Below are positions 47,879-59,854 of a stretch of DNA of 64,000 nucleotides, piece by piece; the first letter of the stretch is position 1, and each line of letters begins with the position of its first letter. Position numbers and translations under genes: made by a program. This stretch comes from Sambucus nigra (Eukaryota; Streptophyta; Magnoliopsida; Dipsacales; Adoxaceae). The notes beneath the pieces were generated by a model that was given only the letters and a program-made list of their open reading frames with translations, was not told the origin of the DNA and did no database searches. The stretch is taken from positions 366,196,605 to 366,260,604 of the forward strand of contig OX422216.1 of NCBI GenBank assembly GCA_949130495.1, written 5' to 3'.

Positions 47879-49484
47879 CGTGTATCATCATTTTACTTAT
47901 TTACATTATTTTCTTTGTCTATATTTTTATTTGAGCATACATTGAGGACAATGTAAAATTTAGGTTTGGGGGTAAGGATGATATTTTTCAAAAGAAAAAA
48001 ATATGAAAAAAAATTCAAGAATTCAAAAAGATTTTCAATATAATTGAGTCTTGAAACGATTTCTTAATATAGAATTGATTCATGGATCTCTCAACTTATG
48101 AAATTTTTACACATTAGATGAATAATATGATCGAAAATGGATATTGAGGCGAAATTTAATATACTTCACGAATAAATGTGGAGATTTTAGCTCGGTGACA
48201 TATTGTGTCTTTCATCATTTTAGAGATATTTAAATCAATCCGAGTAAAAACAGCTTGAACTTTCCTTCAGTGATAAATTAGTTAATGATCTCAAATTCTT
48301 TGTTTTGTTCGATTATTGAAAATAAAAAGTCAAAATATGAATCTTAAGACTAGAAGTCTTAGTAAGTCGTCTTGAGACACAAATCAAATTAATCAAACTT
48401 GAGAAATGATATTAGGCCATCGTTTGAAAGCCTAAAAATTGGGCCTAAACCGACCTTTTTACATTATTACATTGAAAGCCCATTTGAGCAGAAAAGAAAA
48501 TATGTCTTTTGTTGAAAACTCATTGTCCTGCCCAATTCCAATTAGGAGTTAAAAGCCCATAAAAAGAAGTTATACCCATTTTTTGAGAATACTGGGGTAA
48601 AATCACGGTAAAAAGGGGTAAAAATGTAATAAAAGGAGGTTGCAAGAATGTGTGAAAAAAAGGGAAGAGTGAAAGAAAAAAAAGATGAAAAAAAAATGTG
48701 TGACTTTGAAAAGAAAAAGGAGAGAGAAAAGAAAAATAAAGCTTAGAAGAAAAAGTGCCTTAAAGTCAAATTACCGAAAAACTTCTATATTTTCAGAAAT
48801 TTTGAACTCCAAAAAATTATTCTTTCTAGCCAAACCCGAGCCTACAATACATCTAAAGAAAGTCATAATCGATCTCAAGGGAAGTTAGTTATAGTGTGGA
48901 GAGAAGATGGATATGATCTATTATGCGATTCAACGTTATCAACATGTAATCGATTTTCCATTCATGAGATCATATTCATCAATTATAAAAAACGAAAATC
49001 CATTTTTGATCATTTATATGTGAAATTTTTTCATATAAATTTACTCTTTTATTCACATATTCCGAGAAAATATAACCCATTTTCGAGTGTTCGATTGTGA
49101 GTGCATCCCGTGAGATTTTAAAATAAAAACAAACTTTCGAATAAGAAATGTAACGATCAAATCTATTTAAATGGACAGTTATATTGGCTATGCACATGCA
49201 CATTATAAGTTGAGATTGAAAAGTGAAGTTATAATATATTTTTGAAGTTTGCATTCAAACTTGGTTATATTACTTTTGAGTCTTTTGTATTGGGTCAAGT
49301 TTTTTGAATTTTATGGGTATATTCACTTCAAACCCTCACGAGACTAAACTCGTCCACTAGGGTAACCTAGGGGTTTAACGGCTTGTTGCACAAGCGAAGT
49401 GCAATCGTGATTCCTACGAAAGTGAGTTAGATTTTAAATTTTAGTTTTGCTCGAGGACTCCCAAAGTTTAGGTTTGGGGATATT
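47879..49484 (+). other. non-coding tail of internal region 2
   Basis: Same layout as internal 1: ATTGAGGACAATG with TTTAGGTTTGGGGG, an A/G-rich stretch at about 48640-48745, and TTTAGGTTTGGGG just before LTR3. Confidence 0.6.
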
Positions 49485-50896
49485 TGATGAGTGCATTATT
49501 TTGTATATTTTATACCCAAGTTTATACTTTGTTAGTCCCATTTTAGTGTATTTAATAAGTTCTTAGGACTATTTTATTAACAAGAAGAAAAAATGCAAAA
49601 ATAATTGTATTCATATTGAAAATGGCAATTTTAAGTCAAAAATGGGCACTTTGATAATTTTATAATATTCTTGTGCTAAATTGTGAAAAAAGTTGCCTGG
49701 TGAAATTTTTGCACATAATGATGGAATTTGGTGCAAATTGATGATCAATTCAAAAAAGGCGCAAAAAAACTGATTTTTATGGTTGTTCGAAAAAAAAAGC
49801 TTTTACACTTGTGAAGTCGTAAAAAATCAGAAATTTTTATTCTCCGATTTGGACGGAACTCGGCAAGCGTGTTCAGTAAGAAAAGATATGAGCTTTTGAG
49901 TGGGAGAAAATTTCGTCCCTTATCATGATCCAAAGATTAAAGAGGTGGAGAGATAGCCGCCAACACCATTCGGTCAATCTGAAAGAGTCCCACCCCAACT
50001 CAAAACCTCACCACTTGTCCTATAAAAAGGATCCTTGGGCTCATAATTTCGTAGACAATTAGAGAGGAATTTCGTGGAGGATTTCGGGGAGAAACTTTGA
50101 GTGATTGTAATCCATTTGAAGGCCAAGTTTTTATCATTTTTAGTGGATCAAAGATTGTTGTGACAGAACTATTTATAAGTTTGGTTTATTAATGAAGATC
50201 TCTACTCAGTCTTGCAGTTTCTCTTTCATTATGGTAGCTTGATTCTTATATTAGGAGTAGGGTGAAGTTTATCATAGTTAGTTAATATTGACACGTTAAT
50301 TTTATCGTTGTCTATTTCCTACTTGTTTTAATTATTATTAAAGATTAGGTATTCATTTTAAAGCGACACGAGAGTGTGTTTTAGAACCTTCAAGATTATT
50401 TTGCCAAATCAAGTTTTGAGATGGATTATGCTTGCACTTTGATTGTTTTGATAGTCCATGCTTAAAAATATGTGCGAATTTTAAAACTTGTATTTTCTAA
50501 AGGAATACGGATTTTAGCCGTCTATTAGAGACGTTAAAAATATTTTGATCATAACCGTCATATTTTTCGAAATAAACGTGGCGAGAGTCGGTTTAACTTG
50601 AGTTATAAAAAGGGAATGACAACATTAAATTAGTGTGCAATATTAGTTGCGTGATAAATGGATCCCGAATCCTAATTATTTCCTAATTGTTTACTAATAT
50701 CTTGTGTCACCCTCATTTATCGTAGTTGCTTTTATTTAGTGTAATTCATAATTATTCTCTATCCCATTTAGTCTAGTTGGACAGCCACAATTAATTTGAA
50801 TGGAAAGTTGACAAATCTCTGTGGGTTCGACTCGTACTTACACTCGCTATTCTATAATTTCCCGTGCACTTGTGGTATTTTATAAAATTGACAACA
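49485..50896 (+). repeat. LTR3 of the composite
   Basis: Starts TGATGAGTGC, ends GACAACA, with a 20-odd base deletion near 50420 relative to LTR2. TATA box at 50021-50030. Confidence 0.95.
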
Positions 50897-50902
50897 AGTT
50901 TT

Positions 50903-50920
50903 TGGCGCCGTTGTCGGGGA
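50903..50920 (+). other. PBS of internal region 3
   Basis: TGGCGCCGTTGTCGGGGA, identical to the site of internal region 2. Confidence 0.8.
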
Positions 50921-51761
50921 TTTGTTCAATTTTTTTTTAAAAGAGGTTGTTATTTTCGGACTAGTTTTTTTTTTTACTTTTGCACTTTTGTTAGTCAAAA
51001 TTTCATAAAAATACAAAAAAAATAAAAAAAAAACTCGAGATTTTTTTTTCTTGAAATTTCCAAAATAAAAGAAAAAAAATTGTGTCATAAGTGTGCTTGG
51101 TTATTTTTGTTTTCGTGTCGAATACACCACTAGTGCGCGTGTCGTGTTAATTTTTTTTTTTGTGTGTGTGTCGCATTTTACGTTGGGTGTAGTTTCTTTT
51201 GTGTTTTTCTTTTTTTTTTCAAGCACATTTAAAAAAAAAAGAAAGTGAAGAAAAATTCAGAAAAGTGTGCAACGGTGTGTGAGCATGAAGAAACTTGTGC
51301 ATTCTTGCCACGAGCACAAGGAACTCTCGGGGACGACTGAAACGTAGGCAAATTTCCCCCCGATCGACGTCAACTTAAAGTTTGACCCTGCGTAAATAAG
51401 TGACCATAAATAGTCCACGTCGGAGGTACGTTTTTGTATGCTCCTAGGTGGTTTAATTTCACATTTAAATTAGCATGTTGCATAAGTTGACTTAAAGGGA
51501 AAACTCTTAACGAGGTTAGAATTAAAAGCTACTCCAACGCAAACTTATCAAATCGATTCCGTTTTACCTTATCTAGGATTGGTGGTTTTTAATGAGTCTT
51601 TGTACCGACCACCTACCTGGAGAAAAAAGAAGGATTTGAGGCGATAACCATTGTTGATCGTCTTTTAAATTCTCCCTTGTCAAAGAGTATGGGTTGTCTA
51701 ATTATATTTCGAGTCAATTATAATTTCTTTGGCTAAAAAAAATCGTGCGTTGTAAGTTACA

Positions 51762-52668
51762 ATGGGTGATCCTCATATTGTTATCGCGACATCTTTCCCA
51801 TATTCCTCAATTGATCCCGTGGACGTGTTTTTACAAAATACTAAAAATTTGGATGACTACGTATTCCAATTTGAATCAGATGGGTCAGTAGTCATTTTAA
51901 AAATTATAGATGATAAGGATGAGAATCCAACCCCTGTAATTACTATTTGTCCACCAAAGTGTATCGATTGGAAAGAGGTAAACAAACGGTATAAATATAC
52001 TATTTCTAAAAATAATCATGAATTAAATGGGGATAATCAATTTTGTGAGGAGAAAAAAATTAACAATCTTGACACATATACTACTTATGATGATTTGATG
52101 TTGATTTCTGTCGAGAGTTTTCTCCTAATTTAATTGAGAAAAATGCTGTTTCTTTTTATATGTGAAAAAAATTATTTGAGGGTTCGTCATCCAATTTTAG
52201 TGACACTTCAAGTATTTATGACGGTCCTCCTATTTTTGATGAAGTTAGCGTATCGCCCCGTGATACCCTTTCTTCCCGCACTTTTCATAAAGTCTCACAT
52301 TTAGGAGTGGAATATGCATCCCGAATTTTACGTGATTATTTTCGAAAAATGATAGAAAATATTTGTATCCTTATTGTCATTTATTATCCACACGTGATGT
52401 ATCGGCATATGATTTGTGCGAGTCAAAATTTTTTATTATTGATAATGTCGCTGCACACCATTATTACCATGGATTTATGGTTGAAATTTGTGTTGTGCGG
52501 TCATTCTCTAAAATTTATGATGTTTTGGCACTTAGTGCTATAAAGTATTTTAATTGGAATGATCCACAACTCTTTCGATTATTAATTTATGGTAATGATG
52601 GTAATTGTCATGTGTTTGTATATTATTTGTGTATTTTCTTTTTTTCTTTTTGTTATTTTTTTAGTTAA
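51762..52668 (+). pseudogene. unknown ORF, copy 3
   Basis: ATG at 51762 (MGDPHIVIATSFPYSSIDPV) reads to 52133, diverting after loss of one A near 52096. A later block at 52363-52668 contains VSAYDLCESKFFIIDNVAAH, HGFMVEICVVRSFSKIYDVL and FNWNDPQLFRLLIYGNDGNC. The TGG codon is TGA here too. This copy is the most different of the three, matching the view that internal region 3 is older or separate while 1 and 2 arose by a later duplication. Confidence 0.55.
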
Positions 52669-54270
52669 CATGTATCATCATTTTACTTCTTTACTTTATT
52701 TTCTTTGTCCATATTTTTATTTGAGCATACATTGAGGACAATGTAAAATTTAGGTTTGGGGGTAAGGATGATATTTTCGAAAAGAAAAAGAAATGAGAAA
52801 AAATTCAAAAATTCAAAAAGATTTTGAATATAATTGAGTTTTGAAACGATTTCTTAATATAGAATTGATTCATGGATATCTCAACTTATGAATTTTTTAT
52901 ACATTAGCCGAATAATATGAAAGAAAATGGATATTGAGACGAAAGTTAATATGTTTCATGAATAAATGTGGAGATTTTATCTTGGTAAGATATTGTGCCA
53001 TTCATCGTTTTAGAGAGATTTAAATCAATCCGAGTTAAAACAACTCAAATTTTCCTTCAGTGATAAATTAGTTGATGATCTCAAATTCTTTGTTTTGTTC
53101 GATTATTGAAAATAAAAAGTCAAAATGGGAATCTTAAGCACTAGAAGTCTTAGTAAGTCGTGTTGACACAAAGCAACTTAATCAAACTTGAGAAATGAGA
53201 TTAGGCCATCGTTTAAAAGCCCAAAAATTAGGCCTAAACCGAACTTTTTACATTATTCCATTGCAGCCTCATTTGAGCCAAAAAGAAAATAAACCTTTTG
53301 TTGAAAACTCATTGTCCTTCCCAACTCCAACTGTGAGTTAAAAGCCCATAAAAAGAAGTCATACCCATTTTCTGATAAAACTGCGATAAAATTACGGTAA
53401 AAGGGGCCAAAAATGAAATGAAAGGAGGTTGCAAGAATGTGTGAAAAAAGGGAAGAGAGAAAGAAAAAAAGATGTAAAAAAAATATGTGAGTTTGAAAAG
53501 AAAAAGGAAAGAGAAAAGAAAAATAGAGGTTAGAAGAAAAAGTGCCTTAAAGTCAAATTACCGAAAAACCTCTATATTCTAAGAAATTTTGAACTCCAAA
53601 AAACCATTCTTTCTAGCCAAACCCGAGCCTACAATACAACCAAAGAAAGTCCAAATCGATCTCAAGGGAAGTTAGTTCTAGTGTGGAGAGAAGATGAATA
53701 TGATCTATTGTGAGATTCAACGTTTTCTACACGTAATCGATTTTCCATTCATGAGATCATATTCATCAATTATAAAAAAAACAAAAATTCATTTTTGATC
53801 ATGTATATGTGAAATTTGTTCACATAAATTGACTCTTTTAATTACATATTCCGAGAAAAAATAACCCATTTTCGAGTGTTCGATTGTGAGTGCATCCCGT
53901 GAGATTTTGAAAACAAACTTTCGAATAAGAAATGTAACGATCAAATCTTTTTAAATGGAGGGTTATATTGTCTATGCCCACGCAGATGATAAGTTGAGAT
54001 TGAAAAGTGAAGTTCTACTATATTTATGAAGTCTGCATTCAAACTTGGATATATTACTTTTGAGTCTTTTGTATGGAGTCATGTTTTTTTTTAATTTTGT
54101 GGGTATATTCACTGCAAACCCTCACGAGACAACACTCGTCCACTAGGGTAACCTAGGGGTTTAACGGCTTGTTGCACATGCAAAGTGCAATCGTGATTCC
54201 TACGAAACTGAGTTAGATTTTAAATTTTTGTTTTTCTCAAGGACTACCAAAGTTTAGGTTTGGCGGTATT
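52669..54270 (+). other. non-coding tail of internal region 3
   Basis: Same layout as the other two tails, with the A/G-rich stretch at about 53415-53530 and more substitutions. Confidence 0.6.
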
Positions 54271-55695
54271 TGATGAGTGCATTATTTTGTATATTTTATA
54301 CCCAAATTTATACTTTGTTAGTCCCATTTTAGTGTATTTATTAAGTTCTTAGGACTATTTTATTAAGAAGAGGAAAAAATGCGAAAACGATTGAATTTAT
54401 ATTGAAAATGGCAATTTTAAGTAAAAAATGGGAACTTCGATAATTTTATAATATTCTTGTGCTAATTTGTGAAAAACGTTGCCTAGTGAAATTTTTGCAC
54501 GTAATGATGGAATTTGGTGCAAATTGATGATCAATTCAAAAAAAGCGCAAAAAAACTAATTTTTACGGTCGTTCGAAAAAAGTTGTTTTTACACGTGAAG
54601 TCGTAAAAAAATCAGAAATTTTTATTCTCCGATTTGGATGCAACTCGGCATGCGTGTTCAGCAAGAAAAGATAAGAGTTTTTAAGTGGGGGGAAATTTCG
54701 TCCCTTATCATGATCCAAAGATTAAAGAGGTGAAGAGATAGCTATCAACACCATTCGGCCAATCAGAAAGAGTCCCACCACAACTCAAATACCTCACCAA
54801 TTGTCCTATAAAAAGGACCCCTGGGCTCATAATTTCGTAGACAATTAGAGAATAATTTCGTGGAGGATTTCGGGGAGCAACTTTAAGTGATTGTAATCAA
54901 TTTGAGGGCCATGTTTTAATCATTTTTTAGAGGATTGAAGATTGTTATGAGAGAACTATTTATAAGTTTGGTTTATTAATGAAAATCTCTACTCATTCTT
55001 GCAATTTCTCTTTCATTATGGTAGCTTGATTCTTATATTAGGAGTAGGGTGAAGTTTATCATAGTTAGATAATATTGTCACGTTAATTTTATCGTTGTCT
55101 ATTCCCTACTTATTTTAATTGTTATTAAAGATTCCGTATTCATTTTAAAGCGACACGAGAGTGTGTTTTAGAACTTTCAAGATTGTTTTGTCAAATAAAG
55201 TTTTGAGATTTAAAAATAGTAATTTTTGATGGATTATGTTTGCACTTTGATTGTTTTGATAGTCCATTCTTAAATACATTTGCGAATTTTAAAGCTTGTA
55301 TTTCCTAAGGGAATAGGGATTTTAGCCGTCTATTAGAGACGTTAAAAATATTTTGATCATATTTTTCGAATTAAACGCGACGAGAGTTGATTTAACTTGA
55401 TTTATAAAAAAGGAATGACAACATTAAATTAGTGTGCAATATTAGTTGTGTGATAAATGGATCCCGAATCCTAATTATTTCCTAATTGTTTACAAATATC
55501 TTATGTTACCCTCATTTATCATAGTTGCTTGTATTTATTGCAGTTCATAATCATTCTCTATCTCATTTAGTCTAGTTGGACAGTCACAATTAATTTGAAT
55601 GAAAAATTGACAAATCCCAGTGGGTTCGATCCGTACTTATACTCGCTATTCTATAATAGCCCGTGCACTTGCGGTATTTTATAAAATTGACAACA
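54271..55695 (+). repeat. LTR4 of the composite
   Basis: Starts TGATGAGTGC, ends GACAACA, then the TSD GTATG with no PBS. This is the true right end. TATA box at 54807-54816. Confidence 0.95.
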
Positions 55696-55700
55696 GTATG
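55696..55700. repeat. target-site duplication of the composite, right
   Basis: GTATG, identical to 39817-39821. Confidence 0.9.
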
Positions 55701-55758
55701 TCAAAATGCAAACACGGTCTCAAAGAATATGATAAATTATAAACTAGAGAAGGTACAA

Positions 55759-55891
55759 TCAGAACTGCTCAGGAGAGACACATGTAATGATACCCATATC
55801 TTCATTCCAGTCTGTGGAACCACTTGTAGGATCAAGCATCCGGGGCATCGGATGTGTCTCCGTCCGAAGCTCAGTACGGCCATAATTTTCC
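55759..55891 (-). pseudogene. exon-like segment, possible host-gene exon
   Basis: On the minus strand an acceptor-like TGTCTTCTTAG leads into 43 open codons ending in TGA: ENYGRTELRTETHPMPRMLD, PTSGSTDWNEDMGIITCVSP and EQF. The composition looks like real protein, not retrotransposon. No family recognised. It faces the exon-like segment at 39185-39274 across the composite insertion, on the same strand. Either segment alone could be chance. Confidence 0.35.
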
Positions 55892-56701
55892 CTAAGAAGA
55901 CATTATTAGTGTACCAAAGCAATGTCAATAAAAATGAGTACATGGATCAAGATAGCAATGTACTCTAGTCAACAACAAAAAAGGGCACACAAAAATTGAA
56001 AATTTAAACTAAAAACACATGTCAATTAGTTGTTATTAAAGATTGGACCAGATATAAATCGGGAAACTTCATCACTTTACTCAGTGACTTCGGACTTGTA
56101 TGTCAAAATGCAAACATGTTCGAAGTTCAATATCATGAACAATTAGAATCAATCGTTATCATTATAACGACTATTGAGTTTAGGGGTGTAAGGAAAAATC
56201 GATATCTCGACGAATTAAAACTACCAGTTCATTGTTTTATAATCGACAGTTTTTTATTCGGATGGTGGTTTTTCATATTGAAAATATAAAGTGGCCCAAA
56301 CTACTATCCTGGACATTAACCATTACACCAAAGCATATTCAACTACCTTATTAATAAAAAAATAACTACTATCCTAAACGGTAATGCGGCCTAATAAAAT
56401 AAAGAGATTGAAAAGGAAAGGAAAGTGATCAACCTTCGTGTATGCACACACTGAAATCAAACTGGTACTTGGCTAAGAATTCAATTGAGGTTTATTGGCA
56501 CATGAACTCGTAATACGGTACACCAATCGAAAATTCTTGCCGAGAAAATATAATAAAAGTTGTACCTATCAATGGATATCATAATCACAAGATTCGGTAG
56601 TAGCACGAATAAAATAAGCACACACATATTTTAATAATGAGAAGAATATAACACCTTTCGTGAAAGAAGCCACAAAGGTTTCATATTAGCCCAACCCACA
56701 A
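55892..56701. other. unassigned DNA right of the composite
   Basis: No coding sequence recognised. At 56093-56116 it holds a 24-base sequence identical to the reconstructed empty target site of the composite. Confidence 0.4.
56093..56116. repeat. copy of the composite's target site
   Basis: GACTTGTATG followed by TCAAAATGCAAACA. The same bases are split across the composite: 39812-39821 on the left and 55696-55714 on the right. Confidence 0.7.
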
Positions 56702-59240
56702 TTGGTTGATCAATGCACGAAGTTGCTCGATAATTTGTTAAGGCAATTTGATCAAGGATCTGCAGATGCTCAGGCTATTTTGGACCAACAGATGGCTGAA
56801 AGAGGTATGTCATTTACTCCCCCGACCCCTATTATTGGTCGAAAGAGGGCGAGATCTAGTCCCAAGGTTCAACTTCCTCATGACGACATTGAGGATGAGT
56901 TTGTGTCCAAAGGGGCTAAAGAGGTGGAAGAAGAGGAGGAGGAGGAGGACATCCCTTTAGTTCGACTATCCCGGAGGCTGCGTCGGATGTACTCTACTGA
57001 GAAGCCTGGTTCCATTCCCATGGATTATACCATTCTCAATGACTATAGCGATGACCCAAAACATGACAGATCTAAGACAAAGCCAAGCGCCCATGACCCT
57101 TCTTCCCAGCATTCTCCCAGTATTGATTTTCATTCATCGTCCCCCACCCTAAAGGAAATATTCCCCTGATCCAAAAAGTTGCCTCAGTTCGGGTTGTTCT
57201 CTACAACTCAGGAACATGAAGCCCAGTTCTTCTTTGAGAGTTGTTCCTCAGGTCAAAGAAGTGGTTGAGGTTGGATCAATAGCAGTTGGTTCTATAACTA
57301 TGGTGAGTTTCCACTATTTCTTGCACTTTGTGTTTCTCTTCCATGAGTATATTACACTTACATTTTCTGATGTCTTTCTCAGGTTGCCCCCATCGAAGAG
57401 GTTAACACCAACACTTTTCGAGATCTTGTCGTTATTCCCCCCAAGGCCACCATTACTGGAAATATTTTGGTGGGGTTGTTTGGTTCCTCCATACTGGAAG
57501 GAAAAGTAGCCACTCCTGAGGAGTGATAAATTGGAGAAGAAGCCAAAACCATGGAGCAGACAATTATTTCACCTGTTGGGGTTTCTAAGGTTGCTCATGA
57601 TCCAGTGGCTATTAACGAATCATGTCCTGAGGAGGTATCCCTATTCTCAATTTACTTATTCACGCCATTCTTTATTTCAACTGATGCTTGAAAATACCCA
57701 GTCTTACTTAGTCGAGCAACCCTAAAGGTGCTTTAAGTAAAATTGGGATTTTTAAAGCGATAATAATTTACCTAGTCGAGCAACCATAAAGGTGCTTTAG
57801 GAAAATTGAGGCTTAAGAATGCCCACTCTTACTTAATTGAGAAACCATAAAGATGCTTTAAGCAAAACTGAGACTTTTGAAGCGACAATAATTTACCTAG
57901 TAAGGCAACTATAAAGGTTCTTTAGGCAAACTAAGGCTTACGAATGCACAGTCCTACTTAGTCGAGCAACCATAAAGGTGCTTTAATATAATTTGGGACT
58001 TTTTAAGCGACAATCGGTTTACCTAGTCGAGCAATCATAAAGGTAATTTAGGAAAACTGAGGTTTAAGAATGCCCAGTCTTACTTAGTTTAGCAACCATA
58101 AAGGTGATTTAAGCAAAACTGGGACTTTTGAAGCGATAATCAAATTACTTAGTTGAGTAACCATAAAGGTGCTTTAAGAAAAAGTGGGACTTTTGAAGAG
58201 ACAACAGTTTACCAAGTCGAGCAACCATAAAGGTTCTTTAGGCAAACTTAGGCACAAGAACATCTGTTATGCCCTACTCTGTTTTCTTCTAACTTAACTT
58301 ATTCCACATTCTCTCAGGTTGAAGTGAGCCAGCCAAAGACTTTAGGGGATGCTATTGCCCTTATCGAGCAAGTGAGTCTTGAGAATCTTCCCCCGGAGTC
58401 CGTTGGGAACTTTGTTGAACCCAACACTGTACCTCTAACAGCCCAAAACATGGAGGGAGGGGAACGAGACCAACTCCCATTTTGTAGGAATACAATAGGA
58501 CCTCAAATTATGTCTTTCCCTCTGCCACTGAAAGCGCTTTCAGTGTTCATCCCCTAGAATTGGCTCCTGTTGAGATTGTGAGGTAGACTTTGAAGGATTT
58601 TACCTATATATCAACCCCTCCTTATAATGAATTGATTGAGCGACTATTGGAAAGCCACTCTTCCACCTGTACCTATCAATGTATTTAATCCATTGCCATA
58701 ATTTTAGCAAATGTAATACATACTCCCCTTCCCTCTTTAAGTCCCTCGAAGATCAAGGAGATGATGGGCCAAATCAATGTCCTTGCGGGTGAGGGTTTTT
58801 CCTTAAAATGGCTCATCGATATGCTGAAGTCTTTCAAGAAAGTTAACCTGCCCTCCGTTTATGCGAAGATGCAGGCTACTACCCACTCGCAAACTGCACT
58901 AGCTGAGAAGATGGCCACTTTAAACTCTAAAATTGCTAAGGCTGAGGAGGAGGTTGTGGCTATTAAGGAGTCTTTGGCTAAAGCTGAGACGAAGGTTGAT
59001 TAACTTCAGCAAGAGATGGGTCGTTATCAGCAAGAGATGACAGACTTATCCAACGAGGAATCTTCTTTGGCCTCTCTTCTACCCCATTATCACCATAGGA
59101 TTTTAGACTCATCCAACTTGTGGTTTGTTATAGATGACCCAATGATTATTAAAAGGACTTTGGATTTAAAAAAATGTTCTGCCTCATCTTTATTGTTTTA
59201 TTTCTTTCATGTATCTCGAGGTAGTAGATCCTCTTTTGTG
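56702..59240 (+). pseudogene. antisense gene of a second Tat-type element (spliced)
   Basis: A plus-strand gene opposing the integrase remnants at 59473-62820. Exon 1 (from about 56702) has LDNLLRQFDQGSADAQAILD, an acidic run, and ends VEVGSIAVGSITM at 57302 before a GTGAGT donor. The acceptor TTTCTCAG gives exon 2 at 57383 (VAPIEEVNTNTFRDLVVIPP), which holds TGA TAA after TPEE and ends at 57634. Intron 2 (57635-58317) holds a tandem repeat; acceptor TTCTCTCAG gives exon 3 at 58318 (VEVSQPKTLGDAIALIEQVS). Both junctions join in phase 0. A coiled coil follows at 58761-59003 (KMATLNSKIAKAEEEVVAIK). The position downstream of pol and in opposite sense copies the layout of element D. I cannot name the family; upstream exons may be lost. 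Confidence 0.6.
57690..58260 (+). repeat. tandem repeat of about 125 bp (two half-units)
   Basis: Four to five units inside intron 2, each with two copies of ACTTAGTCGAGCAACC followed by ATAAAGGTGCTTTA. The array resembles in position, not sequence, the 42-bp repeat of element D. Confidence 0.8.
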
Positions 59241-59249
59241 TCTGAATGA

Positions 59250-59472
59250 ACTTTATTTTGGGGAATGCATAAGAGTGAATTGACTTTTACTTTTATGCAA
59301 ATTGTCTATGAAAACAGAAAAACAAACTTGTAGTTGAATCACATTATCCCCATGTTATCAATATAATTCTCAAAAAGTATTTTAACAAGTTGTGAGAACA
59401 TGTTATCTTTCCAACTTACTTGTACCTACAGCTTACAACCCCCCCCCCCCCCCCCCCCCCCAAAAAAAAATG
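59250..59472. other. spacer with a poly-C tract
   Basis: AT-rich spacer between the antisense gene and the integrase end, with C23 at 59439-59461 directly followed by A9. Confidence 0.7.
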
Positions 59473-59854
59473 CTAGGAAAAGTTAACAACATAAACAAAA
59501 TAAACGTTGAGACATTTTTTGTTACCTTTAAAAGTCTCTTCATCCTTAACATTAGAGATTTCACAATATTCGAAATCATGGGACTTTCGAACAACATAAG
59601 GTCCTTCCCAATTTGCTTCTAACTTAGGCAACGAGAGACCCCAGATGTGTCTTGTACAAGCCTTCAAAACAAGATCACCTTCCTGGAATTTTCTTGGCTT
59701 TACCATTTGGTCATAAGATCTGGATAACTGCTTTATGTAAAATGCCTTTCCGCATTATTATGTGCTCTTCCAATGATTCCAATTGTACATGATGATTGTG
59801 AGGAAGCATTGCACTTTGTAGGTAATAGAAAGAAATTTTCGGTGTATTTGTCGT
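59473..59854 (-). pseudogene. integrase C-terminal remnant of the second Tat-type element
   Basis: The minus strand reads KQLSRSYDQMVKPRKFQEGD, LVLKA and LPKLEANWEGPYVV, a typical Gypsy integrase C-terminal module of the Tat/Ogre type. It ends near 59473. Upstream on the minus strand it is cut at 59854 by the solo LTR; the preceding part of integrase resumes at 62593. The region between 59710 and 59854 is frame-shifted. Confidence 0.8.

Larger units (their letters stand above)
39822..55695 (+). mobile_element. composite LTR element: four LTRs and three internal regions in tandem
   Basis: Structure LTR1-int1-LTR2-int2-LTR3-int3-LTR4, all in the same direction, with one 5-bp TSD pair (GTATG) only at the outer ends. 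LTRs are 1434, 1434, 1412 and 1425 bp; internals 3403, 3392 and 3374 bp. Each LTR starts TGAT(A/G)AGTGCATT and ends GACAACA, and each internal starts with an Asp-tRNA-type PBS TGGCGCCGTTGTCGG. No gag, protease, RT or integrase motif was found. Each internal has one unknown ORF of about 300 codons, then a non-coding tail. PBS type, LTR ends and the ATTGAGGACAATG plus TTTGGGGG motif suggest a non-autonomous relative of Athila-type Gypsy elements (inference). Unequal recombination between LTRs best explains the array. Confidence 0.9.

Noticed and set aside
44154..49254. Short minus-strand frames repeated in the composite
   Set aside because: They repeat only because the DNA is repeated, lie in AT-rich tails, and oppose the element direction without motifs.
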